A stretch of DNA of 64,000 bases from Opitutaceae bacterium (GTDB lineage Bacteria; Verrucomicrobiota; Verrucomicrobiia; Opitutales; Opitutaceae), in the NCBI GenBank assembly GCA_027482185.1, contig JAIXWF010000011.1, positions 124,001 to 188,000 of the forward strand. Direction: 5' to 3'. A model generated the notes under the pieces. The model had not been told where the DNA came from. It ran no database searches and was given only the letters and a program-made list of their open reading frames with translations. Shown here in pieces: positions 42,452-51,624 of the stretch; the first letter of the stretch is position 1, and the number at the start of each line of letters is the position of its first letter. The position numbers and the translations under genes were made by a program.

Positions 42452-44583
42452 CGCACCGGCCCGCCGTCCGCGCCGTCGCCGCCGGTCTCGCCGCCGTCGC
42501 CGTCGCGCTCTACGCGCGCACCCTCGGCTACGGCTTCGTCAACTACGACGACCCGCTCTACGTGACCGAAAACCCCTGGGTCACCGGCGGGCTCTCCTGG
42601 GCGGCGGTGAAGTGGGCGTTTGCCATCCACGGCCCCAGCATGTGGGTGCCGCTCACGTGGCTCTCCCATCAGGCCGTGTGCACGTTCGCCGGCCTCGATC
42701 CGCTCCCGCACCACGCCGTGAACGTCGCGCTGCACGCACTGAACACCGCGTTGTTTTTCCTCGTGCTCCACCGGTTCACGCACGCGCTCTGGCGGCCGGC
42801 CTGCGCCGCCCTGCTGCTCGCCGTGCACCCGCTGCACGTCGAATCCGTCGCCTGGGTCACGGAACGCAAAGACGTCCTCGCCCTCGCCTGCGTCCTGCTC
42901 ACGTTGCTCGCCTACGAGGCCTACACGCGCGCGCCGACGTGGCGCCGCTACCTCGCGGTCACCGGCACCCTCGCCCTGGCGCTGATGGCCAAGCCCCTCG
43001 CCGTCACGCTGCCGCCCCTGCTCCTGCTGCTCGACTACTGGCCCGCGCAACGCCTCGGCTTCGCCCGCCGCACCGACGGCCGTTTCTCGCTCGCCGCCTC
43101 CGGGCGCCTGCTCTGGCCGCTCGTGCGCGAAAAGCTGCCGTGGCTGGCCCTCGCCGCCGTCTCCTCGTGGCTGACGCTGCTCTGCCAATGGTCGATCCAC
43201 GCCGTCGGTTCGCTCGAGGCCTTTCCGCTCCACCGCCGGCTGCTCAACGCGATCCTCAGCTACGGCACCTACCTGGGGCAAGGAATGTGGCCGGCCGAAC
43301 TGGCCGCCTTCTATCCCTACCCGCGCTCCATCGCGTGGGGCGCCGTCGCCGCCGCCGTCGCTTTGCTTGTCCTCACCGCGGTCATCGCGCGCCACGCCCG
43401 CCGCGCGCCGTGGGCCGCCGTCGGTTGGCTCTGGTTCCTCGGCACCTTCGTCCCGATGATCGGCCTCGTGCAGGCCGGTGCCGCCGCCCGGGCCGATCGC
43501 TACGCCTATTTCCCGTTTCTCGGCCTGTACCTCCTCGTCGCTTGGGGCCTGGGCGCGGCCGTCCGCCGCCTGCCTTCGTTCCGGGGCCCGCTTCTCGCCG
43601 TCGCCGGCGCGTGGATTTTGCTGCTGACCGGCTTCAGCTGGCGGCAGATCGGAGTGTGGTCCGACAGCACCCGCCTCTTCGAACACGCCGTTGCCGTTAC
43701 CGGCCCGAGCGCCCTCGCCTACAACAATCTCGGCATCGCCGCGCGCCAGGCCGGCCGCGCCGATGAAGCCGCCGCCCGTTTCGACGCCGCCGTCGCCCTC
43801 GATCCCAACTACTACGAAGCCCTCAACAACTCCGCCATCTCCCGCGCCGAGCGCGGCGATCCCGCCGGCGCGCGCGAGCTGCTCGAGCGGGCGGTGCGGC
43901 TCAAACCGCACGACGCCCGCGCCTGGCACAACCTCGGCCGCGCCAGCCTCGCCACCGGCCATCCGGCGCGCGCCGCCGAAGCCCTGCGGACCGCCGTCGC
44001 CCGCGATCCGAATTTCGCCGTCGCCCACTTCCAGCTCGGTCTCACCTACCGCGACCTGCGCCAGTATCCCGCCGCCGCCGAGGCGTTGCGCCGGGCCCTC
44101 CTGCTCGACGCCGGCTTCGTCGACGCCTGGCGCACGCAGGCCGAAGTCCTCGCCGCCCTCGGACTCATCCGCGATGCGCTCACCGCCCACACCCGCGCGG
44201 CCGACCTCGCGCCCCGCGATGCGGACCTGCAACTCGCCGCCGCCCGCGCCGCCGCCGCGGCCGGCGACGACCGGCTGGCCGAGTCGCTGCTGGCCCGCGC
44301 GATCGCCGCCCGGCCCGGCTTTGCCGCGGCCGAATTGGAATTCGGTCGGCTCTGGCAGCAACGCCGGCGCCCGGAGCTCGCCGCCCGCCACTTCATCGCC
44401 GCCGTGAACGCCGACCCGCAATTGGCCGAAGCGCACTTCGAACTCGGGATGGTCTACGGCGGACTCAACGACCACGCCACCGCCGCCCGTGCCTTCCGCG
44501 AAGCCCTGCGGCTCCGCCCCGACTGGCCCGCCGCCCGCCTGAATCTCGACCGCGCCGAATCCGCCGCCCGCCCGCGGCCCTGA
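42436..44583 (+). CDS. TMTC-like membrane O-glycosyltransferase with C-terminal TPRs
   Basis: A 715-residue protein with about ten to eleven membrane segments (to about residue 400) and TPRs (about 410-705). The first external loop carries NYDDPLYVTENPWV with the Asp38-Asp39 pair of GT-C mannosyltransferases, and the stretches HHAVNVALHALNTALFFL and HPLHVESVAWVTERKDVL match eukaryotic TMTC proteins, which O-mannosylate cadherins from dolichyl-phosphate mannose. TPRs probably recognise the protein acceptor. The start overlaps the GT2 gene; GTG 42448 (with a GTGA overlap) is an equally good start. The pair GT2 plus GT-C beside a Thr-rich surface protein suggests protein O-glycosylation. Confidence 0.8.
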   Translation: MRTPVTHRPAVRAVAAGLAAVAVALYARTLGYGFVNYDDPLYVTENPWVTGGLSWAAVKWAFAIHGPSMWVPLTWLSHQAVCTFAGLDPLPHHAVNVALHALNTALFFLVLHRFTHALWRPACAALLLAVHPLHVESVAWVTERKDVLALACVLLTLLAYEAYTRAPTWRRYLAVTGTLALALMAKPLAVTLPPLLLLLDYWPAQRLGFARRTDGRFSLAASGRLLWPLVREKLPWLALAAVSSWLTLLCQWSIHAVGSLEAFPLHRRLLNAILSYGTYLGQGMWPAELAAFYPYPRSIAWGAVAAAVALLVLTAVIARHARRAPWAAVGWLWFLGTFVPMIGLVQAGAAARADRYAYFPFLGLYLLVAWGLGAAVRRLPSFRGPLLAVAGAWILLLTGFSWRQIGVWSDSTRLFEHAVAVTGPSALAYNNLGIAARQAGRADEAAARFDAAVALDPNYYEALNNSAISRAERGDPAGARELLERAVRLKPHDARAWHNLGRASLATGHPARAAEALRTAVARDPNFAVAHFQLGLTYRDLRQYPAAAEALRRALLLDAGFVDAWRTQAEVLAALGLIRDALTAHTRAADLAPRDADLQLAAARAAAAAGDDRLAESLLARAIAARPGFAAAELEFGRLWQQRRRPELAARHFIAAVNADPQLAEAHFELGMVYGGLNDHATAARAFREALRLRPDWPAARLNLDRAESAARPRP

Positions 44584-44640
44584 AATCGCCGCGACGCTTT
44601 AGTCCGATCCCGGGTATCCTCGCCGATCCTCCGCCCGTCC

Positions 44641-45000
44641 TTACCCCACCCACCGCCACGTCAGCGGGTAGCGGTACAGCACGCCGTTCGCCGCTTTCAC
44701 CGCGCCGACGATGCCGAGCACGAGCACCGCGAAGCCGAGCAAAATCACCAGCACCACGCCGATGCCGATCACCGACAACAGCGCGCAGCCGATGCCGATC
44801 AGCACCCACGTGAGGTGCGCGTTCAAGGTCTCCTGCGCGTGCGCGAACACCCGGTCGCGCTCGCTCTTCTTCACCAGCCACACCACGAACGGCAGCAGCA
44901 ACCCCACGCCGAGAAACCACGAGAGGTGGCAGAGAATGATCAGCAGTTTGTCCAGCGTCGGCAGCGGCAGCAGGTCGGGTTCGGCGGACGGAGTGGTCAT
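44641..45000 (-). CDS. DUF4870 family small membrane protein
   Basis: A 119-residue protein with three or four membrane segments. The pattern LIILCHLSWFLGVGLLLPFV, then KSERDRVFAHAQETLN and a glycine-rich hydrophobic third segment is typical of DUF4870, where a polar His/Gln-rich loop joins the helices. The function of the family is not known to me. It sits alone, 137 bp from the divergent sugar dehydrogenase gene. Confidence 0.85.
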   Translation of the reverse strand: MTTPSAEPDLLPLPTLDKLLIILCHLSWFLGVGLLLPFVVWLVKKSERDRVFAHAQETLNAHLTWVLIGIGCALLSVIGIGVVLVILLGFAVLVLGIVGAVKAANGVLYRYPLTWRWVG

Positions 45001-45137
45001 GGGGATTCGGATACGGCGACGGCGGACCCGGCGCCGCTCTTCTGCCTAACGGCCCCGCGCCGGAAAACAACGCGCAACCCGCGGGCGGACTCCCGGCTTG
45101 GCAACGCCGCCTCTGCCCGCACCGTTGCCGCAACCCC

Positions 45138-47813
45138 ATGCGCCTGCCCCTCGTCTTCCTTTGCGCCGCCGCCTGCGCCTGCGCCCAAGGCACCGTCACC
45201 GTGCGCCTCGAGGACTTCGCCGCCGTGCCGCTCTCCGGCCAGTTCGCCGGCAGCAACGACAACTCCGTTTACGCCGCCCGCGTGAACTTCCTCCGCGACG
45301 AGGGCCCGTTCATGCCCGACCGCCTCTTCGTCAACGACCTCAATGGCAAACTCTACATCCTCGACCGCGCCACGCGTCGGTTCACGACCTACCTCGACTT
45401 CAACCGCAACACCGCCGAGACCCCCGGCGCCACCGGTCTCTTCCCCGCTTTCACCCGCGCCAACGGTTACGCCAACGGTCTCGTCACGTTTCTCTTCGAC
45501 CGCTCTTACACCGACCGCAACAGCCCCCATTACGGCAAGTTCTACACCGTCCACATCGAGCTCGACACCGACGACGGCGATGTCCGCCGCCTGCCCGTGG
45601 CTTCCGCGTTCCCCGGCCTGACCAACGCCGCCGCCTACGCGCCCTCGACCGCCTTCGAGGCCCCGGGCACCGACAACACCGGCACCCGCCACGCCGTCCT
45701 CGTCGAATGGCAGGACACAGATCGGACCGATGCCGTTTTCCAAGGCACGGCCCGCGAAGTCCTGCGCATCGAATTCAACGGCCGCATCCATCCGCTCGGC
45801 GACTTGCTGCGCAATCCCGCGCCGCTGATCGGCGGCCACCCCGACTTCCGCACGCTCTACCTCGCCGTCGGCGACGGCGGCGCCGGCGAGCAGAACAACG
45901 CCGTCCTCCACCCCACGCCCCAGCGCCTCGATGTCCTCCAGGGCAAAATCCTCCGCATCTCGCCCGACGATCCCGACGGCCCCGGCCCGCTCCGCTACAC
46001 CGTCCCACCGGACAACCCGTTCTTCTCTTTACCCGGCGGGGCGCGCCCCGAAATCTGGGCCTACGGCTTCCGCAATCCGCACCGCCTGTCCTGGGACTTC
46101 AATACCGGGTTGCTGCTCGCCGCCGACATCGGGTTCCGGAGCTGGGAGGAAATCAACGTCGTCCGTCGCGCGGGCAACTACGGCTACGGCGAACGCGAGG
46201 GCAACCGTGTCCTCAATCTCGCCACCGGCCTCGCCGACGGCGCCCTGCCCGCCGACGACGCGCGCTCCCGCTACACGTATCCCGTGATCCAATACCCGCA
46301 CAGCCCGGCCCTGGGCTACGGCGACGCCATCGCCGGGGCGTTCATCTACCGCGGCGCCAAAATCCCGGAGCTGCAGGGCAAACTCGTCTTCGGCGACATC
46401 ACCACCGGCCAGCTCTGGTACGCCGACGTCGAGGACGTCCACGCGGCCGACGACGACGATCCCGCCACGCTGGCGCCCATCCACCGGATCGAGCTGCTCT
46501 GGGACAATCCGCGCGACGCCGCCGGCCCCGCGCGCTACGACCGGATGTACGAGATCGTGCGCGACGAATACCGCGCCCGCGGCGGCCGCGATCCCGACCT
46601 GCCCGGCGCCGCCACCGTTTCGGATCTCACCGGCGGCGGCCGCGCCGACATCCGCCTCGCCGTCGACCGCGACGGCGAGTTCTTCATCCTCAGCAAGAGC
46701 GACGGCATGATCCGCGCGCTCTCCGCCGCGCCCGCACCCGCAAGGCCGCCCGTCTTCACGCGTCTCCCCGCGCCGCAAACCGTCGCCGCCGGCGAAACCG
46801 TCGTGCTGGTCGCCGAAGCCGCCGGTGCCGCCGCGTATCAGTGGAAACGTGACGGCGCCGTCCTCCCCGGCGCCACCGCGCCGCAGCTCACCCTCAAAGG
46901 CAGCGCCACCCGCGCCGGCGCCTACACCGTCGAGGCCCGCAACGCCGCCGGCACGGTCGCGTCCCCGGCCGTACGCCTCGACCTTGCCGCCCCGGCCGCC
47001 GACCGCGGCCGCATCGCCAACTTCTCCATCCGCTCCGCCGCGGGTTCCGGCGCGCAGACCCTGATCGTCGGGTTTGCCAACGACGCCGCCGGCACCCTGC
47101 CGCAGTCCCTCCTCCTCCGCGGTGTCGGTCCCGCGCTCGGCGGTTTCGGCGTGGCCGGCGCCCTCGCCGACCCCCGGCTGGAACTCTTCCGCGGCACCGT
47201 CCGCCTCGCGGAAAACGACAATTGGGACAACAACGCCGCCGTCTCCGCCGCCGCGACCGCGGTCGGCGCCTTCGCGTTGCCGGCGGGTTCCCGCGACGCC
47301 GCGTTCGTGCAAGCCGACCTCGCCCAGGGCGCGTACACCGCGCAAGTCACCGGCGGCGGCGGCGCCACCGGCCTCGCCCTCGCCGAGGTCTTCGACGCCA
47401 GTGTTGCGCAAACCGGAGTCCGCCGCCTGGCCAACGTTTCCGCCCGCACCCTGGTGGGTACCGGGGAAAACGTGCTCATCGCCGGCTTCGTCCTCGGCGG
47501 GACCACCGCCCGCACTGTCCTCATCCGCGCCGCGGGCCCCGTCCTCGGCACCTTCGGCGTCACCGGTGTCCTCGCCGACCCGAAGCTCACGCTTTATCGC
47601 GGCGCCGCCGTGGTCGCCGAAAACGACAACTGGCAGTCCTCCGCCGAACTCCTCGACACGTTCGCGTCCGCCGGCGCGTTTCCCTTCGTGGCGCGTTCGC
47701 GCGACGCCGCGCTCGTCCTCCTGCTGTCCCCCGGCAGCTACACCGCGCACGTCGCGGATGCCGCCGGCACCGCGAGCGGCGTCGCGTTGGTCGAAGTTTA
47801 CGTCCTCCCGTAG
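45138..47813 (+). CDS. PQQ-type glucose/sorbosone dehydrogenase with Ig and two C-terminal repeat domains
   Basis: An 891-residue exported protein. The first 510 residues are a six-bladed propeller of the GSDH family: LYLAVGDGGAGEQNN, ILRISPDDPDGPGP and the hallmark RPEIWAYGFRNPHRLSWD. Such enzymes oxidise aldoses in the periplasm with PQQ and pass electrons to the respiratory chain. An Ig-like domain follows (about 537-617; YQWKRDGAVLPGATAPQL), then two copies of a 130-residue beta domain (about 622-757 and 760-891), each with GVGPALG/AAGPVLG and ENDNW motifs; this domain is common in verrucomicrobial secreted proteins. No PEP or VPDSG anchor is present. A hairpin follows directly after the stop. 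Confidence 0.88.
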   Translation: MRLPLVFLCAAACACAQGTVTVRLEDFAAVPLSGQFAGSNDNSVYAARVNFLRDEGPFMPDRLFVNDLNGKLYILDRATRRFTTYLDFNRNTAETPGATGLFPAFTRANGYANGLVTFLFDRSYTDRNSPHYGKFYTVHIELDTDDGDVRRLPVASAFPGLTNAAAYAPSTAFEAPGTDNTGTRHAVLVEWQDTDRTDAVFQGTAREVLRIEFNGRIHPLGDLLRNPAPLIGGHPDFRTLYLAVGDGGAGEQNNAVLHPTPQRLDVLQGKILRISPDDPDGPGPLRYTVPPDNPFFSLPGGARPEIWAYGFRNPHRLSWDFNTGLLLAADIGFRSWEEINVVRRAGNYGYGEREGNRVLNLATGLADGALPADDARSRYTYPVIQYPHSPALGYGDAIAGAFIYRGAKIPELQGKLVFGDITTGQLWYADVEDVHAADDDDPATLAPIHRIELLWDNPRDAAGPARYDRMYEIVRDEYRARGGRDPDLPGAATVSDLTGGGRADIRLAVDRDGEFFILSKSDGMIRALSAAPAPARPPVFTRLPAPQTVAAGETVVLVAEAAGAAAYQWKRDGAVLPGATAPQLTLKGSATRAGAYTVEARNAAGTVASPAVRLDLAAPAADRGRIANFSIRSAAGSGAQTLIVGFANDAAGTLPQSLLLRGVGPALGGFGVAGALADPRLELFRGTVRLAENDNWDNNAAVSAAATAVGAFALPAGSRDAAFVQADLAQGAYTAQVTGGGGATGLALAEVFDASVAQTGVRRLANVSARTLVGTGENVLIAGFVLGGTTARTVLIRAAGPVLGTFGVTGVLADPKLTLYRGAAVVAENDNWQSSAELLDTFASAGAFPFVARSRDAALVLLLSPGSYTAHVADAAGTASGVALVEVYVLP

Positions 47814-47834
47814 GCGGCCGGCGGCGCCGGCCGC
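47814..47834. terminator. Perfect 9-bp hairpin right after the sugar dehydrogenase
   Basis: GCGGCCGGC (47814-47822), GGC, GCCGGCCGC (47826-47834) begin at the base after the stop codon. No T-run follows; the GTTGAAAG-type repeat starts within two bases. Confidence 0.5.
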
Positions 47835-47835
47835 G

Positions 47836-48009
47836 GTTGAAAGGTGAAAGCCTCAAGTTGAAGGCCAACGCGGATACATGCAGTCGGGCGGGGGGGGCGG
47901 AGTTCTGGGTTTTGAGTTTTGGGTTCGGAGTTCGGGGTGCGGGGTGCGGGGTTTTGAACCGCGGAGGTTCGTCGTCCCGACTTTCAACTTTCAACTTTCA
48001 GCCTTCAAC
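47836..48009. repeat. Nested repeat: GTTGAAAG-type arms around a GTTCGGAG-type loop
   Basis: Left arm 47836-47863 (GTTGAAAGGTGAAAG...) and right arm 47980-48009 (CTTTCAACTTTCAAC...) pair imperfectly. The loop contains a run of eight G (about 47890-47897) and GGGTTTTGAGTTTTGGG plus GTTCGGAGTTCGG units (47900-47955). Thus two repeat families of this window occur in one element. Confidence 0.75.
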
Positions 48010-48071
48010 CGCGCGGCCCTTGCCCGCGCTAAAGGTGTGACATCTCCTCCGGCCCTGCGTCCTGTCTGCCC

Positions 48072-49247
48072 ATGCACGTGAGTTCCTCCGGCCGCCCGAT
48101 CCCCGCCGAGCGCGAATGGTGGTGGGTCTTCGATCCCCGACAGAGCCTGCGGGCGCAGGCCGTCTTGCTGGCTGGCGGCGGCACCTTCCTGTTCGCCGTG
48201 GTCCTCGTCGTGCTGGCCGGTTCGCACCAGCGGCAGGCCCTCGAAAAACAGGTCGGTCCCGCGCTCGAAACCCTCGCCGTGCAGGTGGGCGACAAACTCG
48301 ACCGCGCTGTCGCCGACCGCTCAGCGATGGTGTCGCTCGCCGCCAACCTCGGCACCTTCGCGCTGGCCTCGCCCGCCGAACTGCGGCGCGCCCTCGAGGC
48401 CGCGCGCCCGGCCATTCCGGATTGCGACTGGCTCGGCTTCGTCGGTCCGGACGGCAAAGTCGTCGCCGCCACCGGCGGCCTCTTCGAGCGGGCCGATCTC
48501 TCGCTGCGGCCGTGGTTCCGCGGCGGCCGCGAACGCCCCCACGCCGGCGGACCCCGCGAGATTCCCGAACTCACCCGCGCCCTGCCGCCCGCGGCAGACG
48601 GCGAAATCCCGGCCCTCTTTCTCGATTTCTCCGCGCCCGTGGCCGACGTCCACGGCCGCGCCGCCGGCGTGCTCGTCGCGCACATCCGCTGGAACTGGAC
48701 GCGCGACGTCGTCCTGTCCGTCGTCCCGGAAACCCTCGCCCGCGAGGGCATCGCGGTGACGGTGTATCACCCCGGCGGCGACGTGCTGCTGGACACCGGT
48801 GCCTCGGGCTGGACCCGGCCGCTGGAGTTGCCGCCGCTGCCCGAGCAACGGAAGTTCCGCGGCGCGATGCGCGAAACCCCGGCCGGCAGCGCGCCGTACG
48901 TGACGGGATACTTCCGCCATCGCGGCATCCGCGACGCCAACGGCGTCGGCTGGCTCACGACCGTCCGGCAAACCGAGACGCGCGCCTACGCGCCGGCGGC
49001 GAAATTGCAGCGCGCGCTGGCCGGCTGGGGCCTGTTTTCCGGCGCCGCGGTTTCCGTCGCCGCGTGGGTACTCGCGGGCCGGCTCGCGCGCCGGCTCCGC
49101 GCGGTCGGCGCCGCCGCGGACCGCATCCAGTCCGGCGACCGCACGGCCCTGCTGCCGCGCCCGCCCGGCCAAGGCGAAGTCGCGACGATGTGCGCCGCCC
49201 TCGGCGACCTCGTCGAGGACCTGCGCAACCGCCCGGATGCGAAGTAA
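48072..49247 (+). CDS. Orphan dCACHE-HAMP sensor without output domain
   Basis: A 391-residue membrane protein. A cytoplasmic Trp-rich N-terminus (EREWWWVFD) leads into a first membrane helix (29-50); a periplasmic domain of about 265 residues follows, with WLGFVGPDGKVVAATGG and LRPWFRGGRERP, the pattern of a double Cache ligand-binding domain. A second helix (317-336) leads to a HAMP segment (LARRLRAVGAAADRIQSGD). The protein then ends: no histidine kinase, GGDEF or methyl-accepting region is present or encoded directly downstream. It may signal to a partner elsewhere. The region after it is non-coding, then a convergent small gene. Confidence 0.8.
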   Translation: MHVSSSGRPIPAEREWWWVFDPRQSLRAQAVLLAGGGTFLFAVVLVVLAGSHQRQALEKQVGPALETLAVQVGDKLDRAVADRSAMVSLAANLGTFALASPAELRRALEAARPAIPDCDWLGFVGPDGKVVAATGGLFERADLSLRPWFRGGRERPHAGGPREIPELTRALPPAADGEIPALFLDFSAPVADVHGRAAGVLVAHIRWNWTRDVVLSVVPETLAREGIAVTVYHPGGDVLLDTGASGWTRPLELPPLPEQRKFRGAMRETPAGSAPYVTGYFRHRGIRDANGVGWLTTVRQTETRAYAPAAKLQRALAGWGLFSGAAVSVAAWVLAGRLARRLRAVGAAADRIQSGDRTALLPRPPGQGEVATMCAALGDLVEDLRNRPDAK

Positions 49248-49312
49248 CTCGCGCCGCCCCGCCGCAAAGCAACCTATTGGGCTACCTTGTCGGATCGCCC
49301 GGCGCCATGACG

Positions 49313-49612
49313 CTACGGACTTTTCGCGGCGAGCACGGCCTCGATCCGGTGCGCGAGCGCGACGTCCTTCGCGGTCACGGTGTTGCCGGCGTCGTGGGTC
49401 GAGAGCCGGATGGCGACGCGGTTGTACACGTTGGTCCACTCCGGATGGTGGTCGAGTGCCTCGGCTTCGAAGCCCACGCGGACCATGAAGCTGAGCGCCT
49501 CGCGGAAGTTGGAAAACCGATACGTTTTTTCGAGCGCGCCGCCGGCAAAACTCCACCCGGGCAGGCCCAAACAGGCCGATTCCACCTCTGCCGCCGACAG
49601 GGTTTTGGTCAT
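49313..49612 (-). CDS. phhB: 4a-hydroxytetrahydrobiopterin dehydratase (pterin carbinolamine dehydratase)
   Basis: A 99-residue protein of usual length. The active-site motif HHPEWTNVYNRVAIRLSTH (54-72) with its two histidines and the WxNVYN segment is diagnostic, as is the early LPGWSFAGGALEKTYRF. The enzyme recycles pterin cofactor after aromatic amino acid hydroxylation; no hydroxylase gene is nearby. It is divergent from uppS (106 bp between starts). Confidence 0.95.
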   Translation of the reverse strand: MTKTLSAAEVESACLGLPGWSFAGGALEKTYRFSNFREALSFMVRVGFEAEALDHHPEWTNVYNRVAIRLSTHDAGNTVTAKDVALAHRIEAVLAAKSP

Positions 49613-49718
49613 GGCGGCAGCGTGGGCACGGTTTCGGCCGGGTCAAATTCCGGCATGGGTCCGGCTGTGAAGCCGGCTTGTCAACGCCCGCCCGGCCAAC
49701 CTAACTGCCGCCTTCCGC

Positions 49719-50471
49719 ATGTCCGTCCCCGCCGAAAACGTCCCGCCGCATGTCGCCATCATCATGGACGGCAACGGGCGCTGGGCGAAACAACGGGGCC
49801 TGCCGCGCATCGAGGGCCACCGCCGCGGCGTCGAGACGGTCCGCACCGTGACGTTTGCCGCGCGGGATCTCGGCGTGCGCATGCTGACGCTGTACGCTTT
49901 CTCGATCGAAAATTGGAAACGGCCGCAGGAGGAAGTCGGCGCATTGATGGGCCTGCTCGAGTACTACCTAAAGAAGGAACTCGAGACCTTTGTCCGCGAC
50001 CGCGTGCGCTTCCGCACCATCGGGCGCACCGAGGAATTGCCGCCGGGCGTGCAGAAACACCTGCGCACCACGATCGAGGAAACGAAGTGCTTCACCGACT
50101 ACACGCTGGTGCTCGCGCTGAACTACGGCTCGCGCGCCGAGATCGTCGACGCCGCCCGGGCCTACGCGGCCGCGGTCGCCGCCGGCAAGGAGAAGCTCAA
50201 CGACGGTTCCTGGTCCACGTTCAGCCGCTACCTTTACACCGCGGACATGCCGGATCCGGATCTCGTGATCCGCACCTCCGGCGAGAAACGCATCAGCAAT
50301 TTTCTCTCCCTGCAGGCGGCCTACGCGGAATTCGTTTTCACGCCGGTGCTCTGGCCCGACTTCACGAAGAACGATCTCAGCGCGGCCATCGCCGATTACA
50401 ATCGCCGCGAGCGGCGTTTCGGCCAGACGAGCGAACAGGTGGTCGCGCCGGCGAAGGCGGACCGAAAATGA
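49719..50471 (+). CDS. uppS: Undecaprenyl diphosphate synthase (isoprenyl transferase)
   Basis: A 250-residue cis-prenyltransferase. HVAIIMDGNGRWAKQRG (11-27) has the catalytic Asp17 and the substrate-binding GNGRW; the conserved GHRRG, LTLYAFSIENWKRP and RTSGEKRISNFL segments are all in place. It makes the C55 lipid carrier used for peptidoglycan and, if the model for 38-44.6 kb holds, for the sugar donor of the GT2/TMTC pair. It is followed by cdsA 63 bp later, the conserved uppS-cdsA order; the gap contains a GCCGGC/GCCGGGC-type imperfect hairpin. Confidence 0.97.
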   Translation: MSVPAENVPPHVAIIMDGNGRWAKQRGLPRIEGHRRGVETVRTVTFAARDLGVRMLTLYAFSIENWKRPQEEVGALMGLLEYYLKKELETFVRDRVRFRTIGRTEELPPGVQKHLRTTIEETKCFTDYTLVLALNYGSRAEIVDAARAYAAAVAAGKEKLNDGSWSTFSRYLYTADMPDPDLVIRTSGEKRISNFLSLQAAYAEFVFTPVLWPDFTKNDLSAAIADYNRRERRFGQTSEQVVAPAKADRK

Positions 50472-50534
50472 TCCGGTCCCGCCCGGCCGCCGGCTGAATG
50501 CCGGGCTGCGGGCGGACGGCCTCCGGGAATCTCC

Positions 50535-51365
50535 ATGGGCAAGCGCATCTTCAGCACCGTCCTCCTCTGGTCCATCCTCGGCACGGTGCTCTGGTTCTTC
50601 CGGACCAACGGTGCGCTGGTGCTGATCACGGTCATTTCCGTCCTGACCCTGCGCGAATTCTACCGGCTGATGGAAGCGGCCGGCTACGACCCTTTCGAGA
50701 AGGTCGGCATGACGTTCGGCGGTCTCATCACGCTCGCGCCGTGGCTCCGCGGCCATTTCGGCCTGCCCGTCGATTCGCTGCTGCCGCTCGCGACGATCGT
50801 CTTCGCCGTGCGCCTGCTCGGCGAACGCAAACCCGAGAACCGCGTCGAGTCCCTCGCGTCCACCGTCGTCGGCCTCGTGTACGTTTCGCTGATGATGTCC
50901 TACCTGGTGGCGATCATCACGCCGCTGCCCGGCGACACCGTCTCCGCCGACGGCCGCCTCATCCTCTGCCTCTGGCTGGTGGCGACGGCGAAGTTCTGCG
51001 ACGTCGGCGCCCTTCTCACCGGCCTCGCCATCGGCAAACACAAGATGTCGCCGCAGATCAGTCCGAAGAAGACCTGGGAAGGCGCCGCCGGCGGCGTGCT
51101 CACGTCGATGGCCGTGGGCGCGTCGATCGCTTGGTTCGCGCGCGGCGTTTTCCCGCCGCACGTCACGCCGCTTGCCGCCGCGCTCATGGCCGCGCCGATC
51201 GCCGTCCTCGGCATCATCGCCGACCTCGTCGAATCCGTCGTGAAGCGCCGCGCCAACATGAAGGACTCCGGCGCCACGATCCCCGGCATCGGCGGCATGT
51301 TCGATCTGAGCGACAGCCTCCTGCTCACCGCGCCCATCGCGTACTTCTTTTTCCGGCTGCCCTGA
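50535..51365 (+). CDS. cdsA: Phosphatidate cytidylyltransferase
   Basis: A 276-residue polytopic membrane enzyme forming CDP-diacylglycerol from phosphatidate and CTP. The conserved SPKKTWEGAAGG motif and the C-terminal signature ESVVKRRANMKDSG ... PGIGGMFDLSDSLL are seen. In the signature the usual HGG and DRxD read IGG and DLSD, a variation found in several phyla. In most bacteria dxr and rseP follow; here an oxidoreductase follows instead, so the usual cluster is broken. Confidence 0.93.
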   Translation: MGKRIFSTVLLWSILGTVLWFFRTNGALVLITVISVLTLREFYRLMEAAGYDPFEKVGMTFGGLITLAPWLRGHFGLPVDSLLPLATIVFAVRLLGERKPENRVESLASTVVGLVYVSLMMSYLVAIITPLPGDTVSADGRLILCLWLVATAKFCDVGALLTGLAIGKHKMSPQISPKKTWEGAAGGVLTSMAVGASIAWFARGVFPPHVTPLAAALMAAPIAVLGIIADLVESVVKRRANMKDSGATIPGIGGMFDLSDSLLLTAPIAYFFFRLP

Positions 51366-51411
51366 GCCGGGCACGGGCGGCCGGGCGTCGCCCGCCGGCT
51401 TTGCGGTTTGA

Positions 51412-51463
51412 GCAGGGGCGCCGCTCGTCGGCGCCCTCGGGCGTCGGCCAGCGACGCCCCTGC
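51412..51463. terminator. Long GC-rich inverted repeat downstream of cdsA
   Basis: GCAGGGGCGCCGCT (51412-51425) and AGCGACGCCCCTGC (51450-51463) pair over 13 of 14 positions, with inner GTCGGCGCC-type sequence extending the fold. No T-run. About 160 bp of otherwise featureless sequence separate it from the next start codon. Confidence 0.5.
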
Positions 51464-51624
51464 ACTATGGGCCAAACCGAAGGCCTTGCGGAACCGGCCA
51501 TCCGCCGCATCTCCGGCCTTGCGTGAGCGCGCCGGCGGCGTTTGTTCAGCGGCACGTCTTCGTTTCCGGCCGGTCCATTCCCCTTCCCTCCGGCAACCGT
51601 CCCGGCACGTTCACGCCCAAAATC

